From NCBI RefSeq assembly GCF_002165135.1, contig NZ_NFZQ01000008.1, positions 241,172 through 305,171 of the forward strand: a DNA stretch of 64,000 bases, read 5' to 3'. Of this stretch, positions 8,332-16,412 are shown in pieces (position 1 is the first letter of the stretch; each line of letters starts with the position of its first letter). Origin of the DNA: Pseudomonas sp. SID14000 (GTDB taxonomy: Bacteria > Pseudomonadota > Gammaproteobacteria > Pseudomonadales > Pseudomonadaceae). The position numbers and the translations under genes were made by a program. Below the pieces are notes generated by a model. That model did no database searches. It saw only the letters and a list, made by a program, of their open reading frames with translations, and was not told where the DNA came from.

Positions 8332-10749
8332 ATGAAAGAAACACCGCGCGCTTCTGGCGCTACAAACATCATCCTGGTCGGCCTGGGCGTGATCATCGCC
8401 CTGCTCGGCCTCCTCATGGCTGCGGGCGGCATCAAGCTGGCCGGCCTGGGCGGTTCCTGGTACTTCCTGACCGGCGGCCTGGCCATGGCCATTGCCGGTG
8501 TCCTTGTCGCTCTTCGCAAGCCCGCTGGCGCATGGTTGTATGCGGCGTTCCTGGCCGGTACTGTCATCTGGGCGCTGTTCGACGCTGGCCTGGTGTTCTG
8601 GCCACTGTTCTCGCGCCTGTTCATGTTCGGCGCAATCGGCATGGTGGTGGCACTGGTCTACCCGCTGCTGGCCCGTGCCAACGGTGGCAGCGCCGGCCGT
8701 GGTGCCCATGGCGTTGCCGGGGTGATGGCCGTGGTGCTGGCGATCGCCGTCGGCAACATGTTCGTTGCCCACCCCAGCGTCGCCCCCACCGGCAAAGGCC
8801 CGGGCATGACCCCGGTCGAGGCCGACAAAGCGCAGAAGGACTGGGCCCACTACGGCAACACCGAAGGTGGCAGCCGTTTCGCCGCGCTGGACCAGATCAA
8901 CCGCGACAACGTCGACAAGCTGAAAGTGGCCTGGACCTACCAGACCGGTGACGTGGCCCTCAGCGACGGCAACGGTGCCGAAGACCAGCTGACCCCGCTG
9001 CAGGTCGGCAACAAGGTGTTCATCTGCACCCCGCACAACAACCTGATCGCCCTCGATGCCGATACCGGCAAAGAGCTGTGGAAGAACGCGATCAACGCCC
9101 AGTCCAAGGTCTGGCAGCGTTGCCGCGGCATGGCCTACTTCGACGCCACCGCCGCCATCGCCCAGCCGACCCAGCCGAACAGCTCGCCGATCACCGCCGT
9201 CAGCGTGGCGGCTGGTGCCAACTGCCAGCGTCGCCTGCTGACCAACACCATCGACGGCCGCCTGATTGCCGTCGACGCCGACACCGGCGAGTTCTGCCAG
9301 GGCTTCGGCAACAACGGCCAGATCGACCTCAAGGCCGGCCTGGGGGATGTGCCGGACTCCTACTACCAGCTGTCCTCCGCGCCGCTGATGGCCGGTACCA
9401 CCGTGGTGGTCGGCGGTCGCATCGCCGACAACGTCCAGACCGACATGCCGGGCGGCGTGATCCGTGGTTTCGACGTGATCACGGGTGAAATGCGCTGGGC
9501 CTTCGACCCCGGCAATCCGGGGGATCGCCAGGCACCCAAGGGCGACAGCACCTATGTGCGCAGCACCCCCAACAGCTGGGCTCCGATGTCCTACGACCCG
9601 GCAATGAATACCGTGTTCCTGCCGATGGGCTCGTCGTCCACCGACATCTACGGCGTTGAACGCAGCAAGCTGGACCATACCTACGGCGCTTCGGTACTGG
9701 CCCTGGACGCCACCACCGGCAACCAGAAGTGGGTGTTCCAGACCGTGCACAACGACCTGTGGGACTTCGACCTGCCGATGCAGCCGAGCCTGATCGACTT
9801 CACCAAGGACGACGGCCAGTCGGTACCTGCGGTGGTGATCGGCACCAAGGCCGGGCAGATCTACGTGCTCGACCGCGCCACCGGCAAGCCGCTGACCCAG
9901 GTCGACGAAGTACCGGTCAAGCCAGGCAACATCCCTGACGAGCCGTACTCGCCAACCCAGCCGAAGTCGGTGGGCATGCCGCAGATCGGCGCGCAGACCC
10001 TGACCGAATCGGACATGTGGGGCGCTACCCCGTACGACCAGCTGCTGTGCCGCATCAACTTCAAGAAGATGCGCTACGACGGCCTGTACACCGCGCCGGG
10101 CACCGACCTGTCACTGAGCTTCCCGGGTTCGCTGGGTGGCATGAACTGGGGCAGCATTTCCACCGACCCGGTACATGGTTTCATCTTCGTCAACGACATG
10201 CGCCTGGGCCTGTGGATCCAGATGATCCCGTCGCAGAACAAAGGCAATGCCGCTTCCGGTGGCGAAGCGCTGAACACCGGCATGGGCGCAGTACCGCTCA
10301 AGGGCACCCCGTATGCGGTGAACAAGAACCGCTTCCTGTCGGTGGCCGGCATTCCGTGCCAGGCACCGCCATTCGGCACCCTGACCGCCATCGACATGAA
10401 GACCCGCCAGGTGGCGTGGCAGGTACCGGTAGGCACCGTCGAGGACACCGGCCCGCTCGGCATCCGCATGCACCTGCCGATCAAGATCGGCCTGCCGACC
10501 CTCGGCGGCACCCTGTCGACCCAGGGCGGCCTGGTGTTCATCGCCGGTACCCAGGACTTCTACCTGCGCGCCTACGACAGCAGCAACGGCAACGAAATCT
10601 GGAAGGCTCGCCTGCCAGTGGGCAGCCAGGGCGGCCCGATGACCTACGTCTCGCCGAAGACCGGCAAGCAGTACGTGGTGGTCACTGCTGGCGGCGCGCG
10701 CCAGTCGACTGACCGTGGCGACTACGTGATTTCTTACGCTCTGCCGTAA
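8332..10749 (+). CDS. quiA: Membrane-bound PQQ-dependent dehydrogenase, probably quinate dehydrogenase
   Basis: 805 residues, the length of the glucose/quinate/shikimate PQQ dehydrogenase family. ATG 8332 precedes five membrane segments (about residues 10-145). The periplasmic beta-propeller starts at DWAHYGNTEGGSRFAALDQI and carries repeated tryptophan-docking motifs (ALDADTGKELWK, AYDSSNGNEIWKARLP). These enzymes oxidise sugars or cyclic polyols in the periplasm and pass electrons to ubiquinone. The choice of QuiA over Gcd rests on the next gene being an OprB-like porin, as with quiX-quiA in Acinetobacter, and on a remembered KT2440 assignment at this locus. Glucose dehydrogenase is the alternative. 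Confidence 0.7.
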   Translation: MKETPRASGATNIILVGLGVIIALLGLLMAAGGIKLAGLGGSWYFLTGGLAMAIAGVLVALRKPAGAWLYAAFLAGTVIWALFDAGLVFWPLFSRLFMFGAIGMVVALVYPLLARANGGSAGRGAHGVAGVMAVVLAIAVGNMFVAHPSVAPTGKGPGMTPVEADKAQKDWAHYGNTEGGSRFAALDQINRDNVDKLKVAWTYQTGDVALSDGNGAEDQLTPLQVGNKVFICTPHNNLIALDADTGKELWKNAINAQSKVWQRCRGMAYFDATAAIAQPTQPNSSPITAVSVAAGANCQRRLLTNTIDGRLIAVDADTGEFCQGFGNNGQIDLKAGLGDVPDSYYQLSSAPLMAGTTVVVGGRIADNVQTDMPGGVIRGFDVITGEMRWAFDPGNPGDRQAPKGDSTYVRSTPNSWAPMSYDPAMNTVFLPMGSSSTDIYGVERSKLDHTYGASVLALDATTGNQKWVFQTVHNDLWDFDLPMQPSLIDFTKDDGQSVPAVVIGTKAGQIYVLDRATGKPLTQVDEVPVKPGNIPDEPYSPTQPKSVGMPQIGAQTLTESDMWGATPYDQLLCRINFKKMRYDGLYTAPGTDLSLSFPGSLGGMNWGSISTDPVHGFIFVNDMRLGLWIQMIPSQNKGNAASGGEALNTGMGAVPLKGTPYAVNKNRFLSVAGIPCQAPPFGTLTAIDMKTRQVAWQVPVGTVEDTGPLGIRMHLPIKIGLPTLGGTLSTQGGLVFIAGTQDFYLRAYDSSNGNEIWKARLPVGSQGGPMTYVSPKTGKQYVVVTAGGARQSTDRGDYVISYALP

Positions 10750-10754
10750 GACCG

Positions 10755-10852
10755 CGTCGCCTTCTTCGCGGGTAAACCCGCTCCCACAGGATAAGCACTG
10801 CCCTTACTGATGGTGCAGTCACTGTGGGAGCGGGTTCACCCGCGAAGAAGCC
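10755..10852. repeat. Inverted REP pair, TTTACCCGCGAAG class
   Basis: Two inverted units, cttcttcgcgggtaaacccg with ctcccacagg and the complementary gggagcgggttcacccgcg. They lie between the dehydrogenase and porin genes, so they may tune relative mRNA levels if the two are co-transcribed. Confidence 0.85.
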
Positions 10853-10877
10853 CTGGATAACAACCCGAGATTCAGCA

Positions 10878-12146
10878 ATGCCATCCGCAATTCGCATCAC
10901 CCCCACCCTGCTGCTGGCCCTGGCCAGCAGCACCGCCCTGGCCGACGGCGACCTGATGACCCGCAGCACCCTGACCGGTGACTGGGGCGGCCTGCGTCAC
11001 CAGCTGGAAGAAGACGGCGTCAAGTTCACCGGCGACTACAGCGGCGAAACCGCCTACAACGCCCACGGTGGCCTGCACCGCTCGGCGCGCTACTCGCAAA
11101 ACCTGAAACTGGGCGTGCAGTTCGACCTGTCGAAACTGTATGGCCTGGACAACGGCGGCAAGGTCCAACTGACCATCAACGACCGCCGCGGCAACAGTGC
11201 CTCGGAGGACCTGGTGGGCAACCGCCTGCCTATCCAGGAAAACTTCGGCGGCCTGTACACCCGCCTGACCGAGCTGAGCTACGAGCGCACCCTGTTCACC
11301 CCCGCGCTCAACGTCAAGCTCGGCTACATGGCCATGGGCAACGACCTCGGTGGCCTGGACAGCGGCATCCTGTGCAACTTCATGAACGCCGGCTTCTGCG
11401 GCCACCCGCTGAACATGTCTGGCGGCAGTGGCTGGACCAACTACCCCAACGCCCACCTGGGCGTGCGGGTGAAATACGACCTGTCGCCGTCCTGGCAGCT
11501 GCGTGTGGCGGCGTTCAACGTCGATCCGGAAAGCAACGGCAACTCCAGCCGCGCCTGGCACCTGGGCCCTAAGCACACCACCGGCACCGTGGTACCGGTA
11601 GAGCTGGTGTACAAGCTGCAGGGCGAGCTGCCTGGCGAGTACAAACTGGGCTATTACTACGACAGCTCCGACGTGAAGCGCATCGGCAGCGACGAGGAAG
11701 TGTCCGGCCGTGGCGGCCACTACCTGCTGGTCGACCAGGCCGTGTGGAACGACCAGGGCTCGCCGGGCCGCAGCCTGCATGCCTTCGGCCAGTACTCGGC
11801 GTCGAGCAAGGCTGCCTCACCGTTCACCAAGTGGTATGGCGCCGGCGTGGTGCTGTACAAGCCGTTCGCAAGCCGCCCGAAGGATACCGTGGCGCTGGGC
11901 TATGGCCGTGCCGTGCCCAACCCGCGTAGCCGCGACGTGCTGGAAGATGCCGCGTTCAATGCCGGGCAGCCGTTCCCCGACATCGACAGCGCCGAGCAGC
12001 TGGTCGAGCTGAGCTATGGCTACCAGGCCACGCCATGGCTGAACCTGCGCCCGGATGTGCAGTACATCATTGAACCGGGTGCGTTCTCCGGGAAGGACAT
12101 CGACAACGCGCTGGTGGTTGGCCTGCAGGTCAAGGCTACCTTCTGA
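10878..12146 (+). CDS. OprB-family carbohydrate-selective porin
   Basis: 422 residues from ATG 10878 with signal peptide (TPTLLLALASSTALA). The mature start LTGDWGGLRHQLEEDGV and the C-terminal strands ending in LQVKATF (terminal Phe) are typical of OprB, which forms 16-strand outer-membrane channels for sugars and polyols. It follows the PQQ dehydrogenase after a REP pair, suggesting it admits that enzyme's substrate, possibly quinate or shikimate, to the periplasm (QuiX-like role, inferred). Confidence 0.85.
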   Translation: MPSAIRITPTLLLALASSTALADGDLMTRSTLTGDWGGLRHQLEEDGVKFTGDYSGETAYNAHGGLHRSARYSQNLKLGVQFDLSKLYGLDNGGKVQLTINDRRGNSASEDLVGNRLPIQENFGGLYTRLTELSYERTLFTPALNVKLGYMAMGNDLGGLDSGILCNFMNAGFCGHPLNMSGGSGWTNYPNAHLGVRVKYDLSPSWQLRVAAFNVDPESNGNSSRAWHLGPKHTTGTVVPVELVYKLQGELPGEYKLGYYYDSSDVKRIGSDEEVSGRGGHYLLVDQAVWNDQGSPGRSLHAFGQYSASSKAASPFTKWYGAGVVLYKPFASRPKDTVALGYGRAVPNPRSRDVLEDAAFNAGQPFPDIDSAEQLVELSYGYQATPWLNLRPDVQYIIEPGAFSGKDIDNALVVGLQVKATF

Positions 12147-12161
12147 ATACCCGGGGCCGCG

Positions 12162-12258
12162 CTGCGGCCCATTCGCGGGTGAACCCGCTCCCACAGGTAC
12201 TGCACAGGCCTTGAGACTGACGAGATCCTGTGGGAGCGGGTTTACCCGCGAAGAGGCC
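12162..12258. repeat. Inverted REP pair, TTTACCCGCGAAG class
   Basis: Units 12162-12197 (cattcgcgggtgaacccgct) and 12226-12258 (tgggagcgggtttacccgcg) in opposite orientation, between the convergent porin and argE-like genes. Confidence 0.85.
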
Positions 12259-12265
12259 AGCGCAA

Positions 12266-13426
12266 TCAACCCTGCCGGAGGTAATTCACCAGCCTCAGCA
12301 ACATGGCATCACACCCCCGCAACTGCTCGACACTGACGAACTCATCCGGCTTGTGCCCCTGGTCCATGCTCCCTGGCCCACACACAACAGTCGGGATCCC
12401 TGCCTGGTCGAACAGCCCACCTTCGGTACCAAACGCCACCGTACCGAACTGATCCGAGCCACTGAGCAACGCCACCAGGCGAGCCGCCTCACTATCCGCC
12501 GGCGTGGCCAGCCCGGGATACGCACTCAACGGCTGCAGGCGAATGTCGCAGGCCGCATCGACCTTACGCATACGCGGCAGCAACTCAGCCTCGGCATAGG
12601 TCTGCAACTGATCGGCCACTGCCTGTGCCTCGAACCCCGGCAAGGCCCGCACTTCGAAATCGAATTCGCATTCCGCCGGCACGATGTTCAGCGCCCTACC
12701 CCCTTTGATCACACCGGTCTGCACAGTGGAGAACGGTGGGTCGAAGCGCTCGTCGTGGTGCTCTGGCAATGCCAAGACATCACCGATATCACCCAGCTTG
12801 CCGATCAGCTTCGCCGCATACTCGATGGCATTCACCCCATATGGCGCATACGCCGAGTGGCAGGCCGCACCCTGCACCTGGCAGCGCATCGCCAGCTTGC
12901 CTTTGTGCCCCAGCACCGGCTTGAGCTCGGTGGGCTCGCCAATCAGGCACAGCCGCGGCTTGTGCGGACGCTGCCCGAGCGCGGCCAGCATCGGGCGCAC
13001 ACCCAGGCAGCCGACTTCCTCATCATAGGAGAACGCCAGGTGCACCGGCAGGCGCAACGGTTGGGCAAGGAACGCGGGCACAGCCGCCAGTACCGAAGCG
13101 ATGAAGCCCTTCATGTCGGCCGTGCCACGGCCATACAGGCGCCCGTCGCGTTCACTCAGGGCAAACGGCTCGACCGTCCAGGCCTGGCCGTCCACCGGCA
13201 CCACATCGGTATGCCCGGACAGCACCACGCCGCCAACGTCCCTGGGGCCGATGGTGGCGAACAGGTTGGCCTTGGTACCCTCCGGGTTATGGAACAACTC
13301 GCTCTGCACGCCCAACCCGGCCAGGTAGTCGCGGATGAAGCTGATCAGTTCGAGGTTGGAATCCCGGCTGACCGTGGCAAAGCCGATCAGCCTGGCCAGC
13401 AGCGCGCGACAGGCAAATTCACTCAT
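12266..13426 (-). CDS. argE: M20-family deacylase, acetylornithine deacetylase (ArgE)-like
   Basis: 386 residues from ATG 13426, overlapping the end of the DUF1028 gene by 8 bp. Dizinc M20 motifs are present: VLSGHTDVVPVDGQ (His and catalytic Asp), YGRGTADMKGF (bridging Asp), SYDEEVGCLG (general-base Glu) and the late VVCGPGSMDQGHKPDEFV. The family hydrolyses N-acyl amino acids. Pseudomonads usually make arginine through ArgJ transacetylation, and the partners here are DUF1028, a flavin monooxygenase and RidA, so a catabolic N-deacylation of another substrate is more likely than arginine synthesis. Confidence 0.83.
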   Translation of the reverse strand: MSEFACRALLARLIGFATVSRDSNLELISFIRDYLAGLGVQSELFHNPEGTKANLFATIGPRDVGGVVLSGHTDVVPVDGQAWTVEPFALSERDGRLYGRGTADMKGFIASVLAAVPAFLAQPLRLPVHLAFSYDEEVGCLGVRPMLAALGQRPHKPRLCLIGEPTELKPVLGHKGKLAMRCQVQGAACHSAYAPYGVNAIEYAAKLIGKLGDIGDVLALPEHHDERFDPPFSTVQTGVIKGGRALNIVPAECEFDFEVRALPGFEAQAVADQLQTYAEAELLPRMRKVDAACDIRLQPLSAYPGLATPADSEAARLVALLSGSDQFGTVAFGTEGGLFDQAGIPTVVCGPGSMDQGHKPDEFVSVEQLRGCDAMLLRLVNYLRQG

Positions 13427-14096
13427 CGCCCGGCACCCCGTAGCTTGGCGCGGCAGTCGGGTTGAGGGCGCGGGTGACGTAGTCCTGCATCTGCGGCCGG
13501 TACGCCTGCCACAGGCCATCGAGTACAGCGATCGGGTCGGCCTCGGCCCAGTCCACGCGCAGGTCCACCAGCGGCCAGGTCAGCTCGCCGGCAATCTTCA
13601 ACGCCGCCGAGTGCACCGGCCCCGCCTCGCCGCCTGCGGCCATCGCCGCGTGCATGGCCGCCAGCAGGCGGTCGGCCAGATGCCCGCCAGCCTGTTCAAA
13701 GGCCTGCACCATCGCCTCGATCACCTGGGTCGAGGCCAACAGGTTGCCTGCCGCCGCGCATTGCTCACCGGCCACGGCGTGGTGCGTGCCCAGGGCTTCC
13801 TTACCGGTGAACAGCGCCACCTGGCCATGGCTGTCGATCACCGTGACCTGGCGGTACTCGCTCCAGCCATTGGCGCTCAGCACCCGGTCCAGCGCTGCGG
13901 CAGGTGGCAACTGCCCCTGTTCCAGGGCATCGAGAATCTGCGGGCCCAGCGCCGGCAAGGTGATGTTCTGGGTGGCGACCGCGCCCACACCGGCACGTAC
14001 CCACGGGCAGCGGGCGCCCACGGCGATGCTCGAAGAGCTGATGGCGATACCGACCTGGCCGGTTTCCTGGCAACGACCGATGATGGAAAAAGTCAT
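13419..14096 (-). CDS. DUF1028 domain protein
   Basis: 225 residues starting at ATG 14096 (MTFSIIGRCQETGQVGIAIS). The whole protein is a DUF1028 domain: SSSIAVGARCPWVRAGVGAV, ATQNITLPALGPQILDALEQG and the central AGNLLA region. DUF1028 proteins resemble Ntn hydrolases and often sit next to peptidase, RidA or oxidase genes, but have no settled function. It is translationally coupled to the ArgE-like deacylase and divergent from the monooxygenase gene. Confidence 0.85.
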   Translation of the reverse strand: MTFSIIGRCQETGQVGIAISSSSIAVGARCPWVRAGVGAVATQNITLPALGPQILDALEQGQLPPAAALDRVLSANGWSEYRQVTVIDSHGQVALFTGKEALGTHHAVAGEQCAAAGNLLASTQVIEAMVQAFEQAGGHLADRLLAAMHAAMAAGGEAGPVHSAALKIAGELTWPLVDLRVDWAEADPIAVLDGLWQAYRPQMQDYVTRALNPTAAPSYGVPGDE

Positions 14097-14467
14097 GTCA
14101 TGGTTCCTGTTGTGCTGTGCGATACACGGCATTCTGGGTTGAACCTTTCGGCCGGCGAAACGACCTTTTTCCGAGGGGTTAGGCAGGAAAAAACTTTGCT
14201 ATGGCTGAGATCGAGCGCCGCCCGCGCGGCGCTTCGCAGCACAAGGCTGCTCCTACATCTGTTTCGGGCCAATTATTCCTGTCAGCACAGCGCGCGGCCC
14301 CTTTGCGTTCAACTCGCAAGCCACAGAATCCAGGGCCTTCGCCGTTTTATCGGCAAGCCCCAGCTAAATACTATTTTCGCCATTTCCACGGCATCCCTAG
14401 TCTGGCCCCAGGCAACGGCGGTCCTCCAAACCGACCTGACAAAAACCGCCTGAACAAGGGCTCGGAC
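14097..14467. other. Divergent intergenic region with a lone REP-like unit
   Basis: 371 bp between the DUF1028 gene and the monooxygenase gene. It must hold both promoters. A single REP-like unit lies at about 14210-14258 (gcacaaggctgctcctaca). A gcaagg-type purine stretch precedes ATG 14468. No clear gene is seen; in-frame extension of the monooxygenase back to 14201 is rejected as reading through the REP. Confidence 0.5.
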
Positions 14468-15787
14468 ATGACACTGAACAACCTCGAAATCGACACCCTC
14501 GTCGTCGGCGCCGGCCAGGCCGGCGTGGCCATGAGCGAACACCTGAGCAAGCTTGGCGTGCCGCACCTGGTGCTGGAGCGCAAGCGTATCGCCGAGGCCT
14601 GGCGCACCGGTCGCTGGGACTCGCTGGTGGCCAATGGCCCGGTCTGGCACGACCGCTTCCCAGGGCTGGAATTCAACCTCGACGCCGATGCCTTCGCCGG
14701 CAAGGACCAGGTAGCCGACTACTTCGAGCAGTACGTACGCAAGTACAACCTGCCCGTACGCACCGGCATCGAAGTGAAGAAAGTGCTGCGCAACAGCGAC
14801 CGCCCCGGTTTTACCATCGAAACCAGTGAAGGCGTGATTCGCGCCAACCGCGTGGTCGCCGCCACCGGCCCGTTCCAGAAGCCGGTGATCCCGGCCATAG
14901 CGCCGAAAGACAGCAACCTGTACCAGATTCACTCCGCCGCCTATTACAACCCTGGACAACTGCCCGAAGGCGCCGTGCTGGTAGTAGGCGCCGGCTCCTC
15001 CGGCGTACAGATCGCCGAAGAACTGATGCGTGCCGGGCGCCAGGTATACCTCTCGGTCGGCGCCCACGATCGCCCGCCACGCGCTTACCGCAACCGCGAC
15101 TTCTGTTGGTGGCTGGGCGTGCTGGGTGAGTGGGATGCGGAAATCGCCAAGCCTGGCCGCGAGCACGTGACCATTGCCGTCAGTGGCGCCCGTGGCGGCC
15201 ACACCGTGGACTTCCGCGCCCTCGCCCACCAGGGCATGACCCTGGTCGGCCTGACCCAGTCGTTCGAAAACGGCGTGGCGCGCTTCCAGGACAACCTGGT
15301 CGAGAACATCAACCGCGGCGACGACAACTACCTGGCCCTGCTCGATGCCGCCGATGCCTACATCGAACGCAATGGCCTGGACCTGCCGGAAGAGCCCGAA
15401 GCCCGCAAACGCCTGGCCGACCCGGAGTGCATGCGCAACCCGCTGCAGCAGCTGGACCTGGCCAAGGCCGGCGTCACCAGCATCATCTGGGCGACCGGTT
15501 ACGGCGTCGACTTCAGCTGGCTGCAGGTAGACACCTTCGACGCCAACGGCAAGCCCCAGCACCAGCGCGGCGTGGCCCGCGAGCCGGGCGTGTACTTCCT
15601 CGGCCTGCCGTGGCTGTCGCGCCGTGGCTCGTCGTTCATCTGGGGCGTTTGGCACGACGCCAAGCACGTCGCCGGCCACATCGCCACGCAACGCACCTAT
15701 GCCGCCTACCGCGACCGCGAACAACGCGCAGCGGATGAGCAGCAGCAACCCAAGATCAGCAACGTCAGCACCCTCGGAGCCCACTGA
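14468..15787 (+). CDS. Flavin-containing monooxygenase
   Basis: 439 residues. FAD-binding GAGQAG at residues 14-19, NADPH-binding GAGSSGVQIAEEL near 177, the HSAAYYNP element resembling the FMO fingerprint, and IWATGYGVDFSWL near 340 (ATGY motif). These proteins hydroxylate amines, sulfides or similar centres using NAD(P)H and oxygen. The stop codon overlaps the RidA start by one base (TGATG), so the two are coupled. Together with the divergent DUF1028/deacylase pair, it may degrade an N-substituted compound. Confidence 0.84.
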   Translation: MTLNNLEIDTLVVGAGQAGVAMSEHLSKLGVPHLVLERKRIAEAWRTGRWDSLVANGPVWHDRFPGLEFNLDADAFAGKDQVADYFEQYVRKYNLPVRTGIEVKKVLRNSDRPGFTIETSEGVIRANRVVAATGPFQKPVIPAIAPKDSNLYQIHSAAYYNPGQLPEGAVLVVGAGSSGVQIAEELMRAGRQVYLSVGAHDRPPRAYRNRDFCWWLGVLGEWDAEIAKPGREHVTIAVSGARGGHTVDFRALAHQGMTLVGLTQSFENGVARFQDNLVENINRGDDNYLALLDAADAYIERNGLDLPEEPEARKRLADPECMRNPLQQLDLAKAGVTSIIWATGYGVDFSWLQVDTFDANGKPQHQRGVAREPGVYFLGLPWLSRRGSSFIWGVWHDAKHVAGHIATQRTYAAYRDREQRAADEQQQPKISNVSTLGAH

Positions 15788-16203
15788 TGCCTACCCATAC
15801 CCGTATCCGCATGTTCAACACCAAGGCCACCTACCCCAACCAGACCCTGGACAACGATCTGTGCCAGGCAGTGCGCGCCGGCAACACCATCTATGTGCGC
15901 GGCCAGGTCGGCACCGACTTCGAAGGCAACCTGGTGGGCCTGGGTGACCCACGGGCGCAGGCCGAGCAGGCGATGAAGAACGTCAAGCAACTGCTCGAAG
16001 AAGCCGGCTCGGACCTGTCCCACATCGTCAAGACCACCACCTACATCACCGACCCGCGCTTCCGCGAACCGGTGTACAAGGAGGTGGGCAAGTGGCTCAA
16101 GGGTGTGTTCCCGATTTCCACCGGGCTGGTGGTGGCCGGGTTGGCCCAGGCCGAGTGGCTGATGGAGATCGATGTGATCGCCGTGGTGCCAGATTCGGTC
16201 TGA
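15787..16203 (+). CDS. RidA-family (YjgF) enamine/imine deaminase
   Basis: 138 residues. Typical RidA core: LCQAVRAGNTIYVRGQVGTD, QAEQAMKNVKQLLEEAG and KTTTYITDPRFREPVYKEVG, with hydrophobic C-terminus LMEIDVIAVV. It lacks the usual C-terminal catalytic Arg of RidA proper, so it belongs to a Rid-like subfamily. RidA proteins hydrolyse reactive enamines or imines made by oxidases. One-base overlap with the monooxygenase suggests it clears that enzyme's product. Confidence 0.85.
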   Translation: MPTHTRIRMFNTKATYPNQTLDNDLCQAVRAGNTIYVRGQVGTDFEGNLVGLGDPRAQAEQAMKNVKQLLEEAGSDLSHIVKTTTYITDPRFREPVYKEVGKWLKGVFPISTGLVVAGLAQAEWLMEIDVIAVVPDSV

Positions 16204-16234
16204 TCGATCGGTTCAACGCGGTCAGTTGCAGGCA

Positions 16235-16326
16235 TCCTGTGGGAGCGGCTTCAGCCGCGAACACCGGCGCAGCCGGTGCCATGCACCGCGTTGGATTCTT
16301 CGCGGCTAAAGCCGCTCCCACAGGGT
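16235..16326. repeat. Composite inverted REP pair, twin of the element at 3545-3636
   Basis: Same order of parts: gggagcggcttcagccgcga, spacer accggcgcagccggtgcc, then ctaaagccgctcccacaggg, followed by the shared flank tacgcggaccg. Located between the convergent RidA and TonB receptor genes. Confidence 0.85.
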
Positions 16327-16412
16327 ACGCGGACCGCTTGCGAATTCAGTTCTCTACGGGACAGCGCAGCCCCCAAAGGCTGGGTAATCGACTACACGGA
16401 ATCGCGCATGGG

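Noticed and set aside
8287..9750. Minus-strand open frame of 487 codons opposite the PQQ dehydrogenase
   Set aside because: His/Gly/Val-rich shadow of the dehydrogenase, with no ribosome site and no recognisable motif.
12266..13426. ArgE-like gene as the arginine biosynthetic acetylornithine deacetylase
   Set aside because: Context is catabolic and pseudomonads use ArgJ; kept only as a family name.
12230..13465. Plus-strand open frame of 411 codons opposite the ArgE-like gene
   Set aside because: No protein-like character; the M20 metal motifs are on the minus strand.
14309..15784. Minus-strand open frame of 491 codons opposite the flavin monooxygenase
   Set aside because: Antisense shadow; the monooxygenase on the other strand has clear FAD and NADPH motifs.
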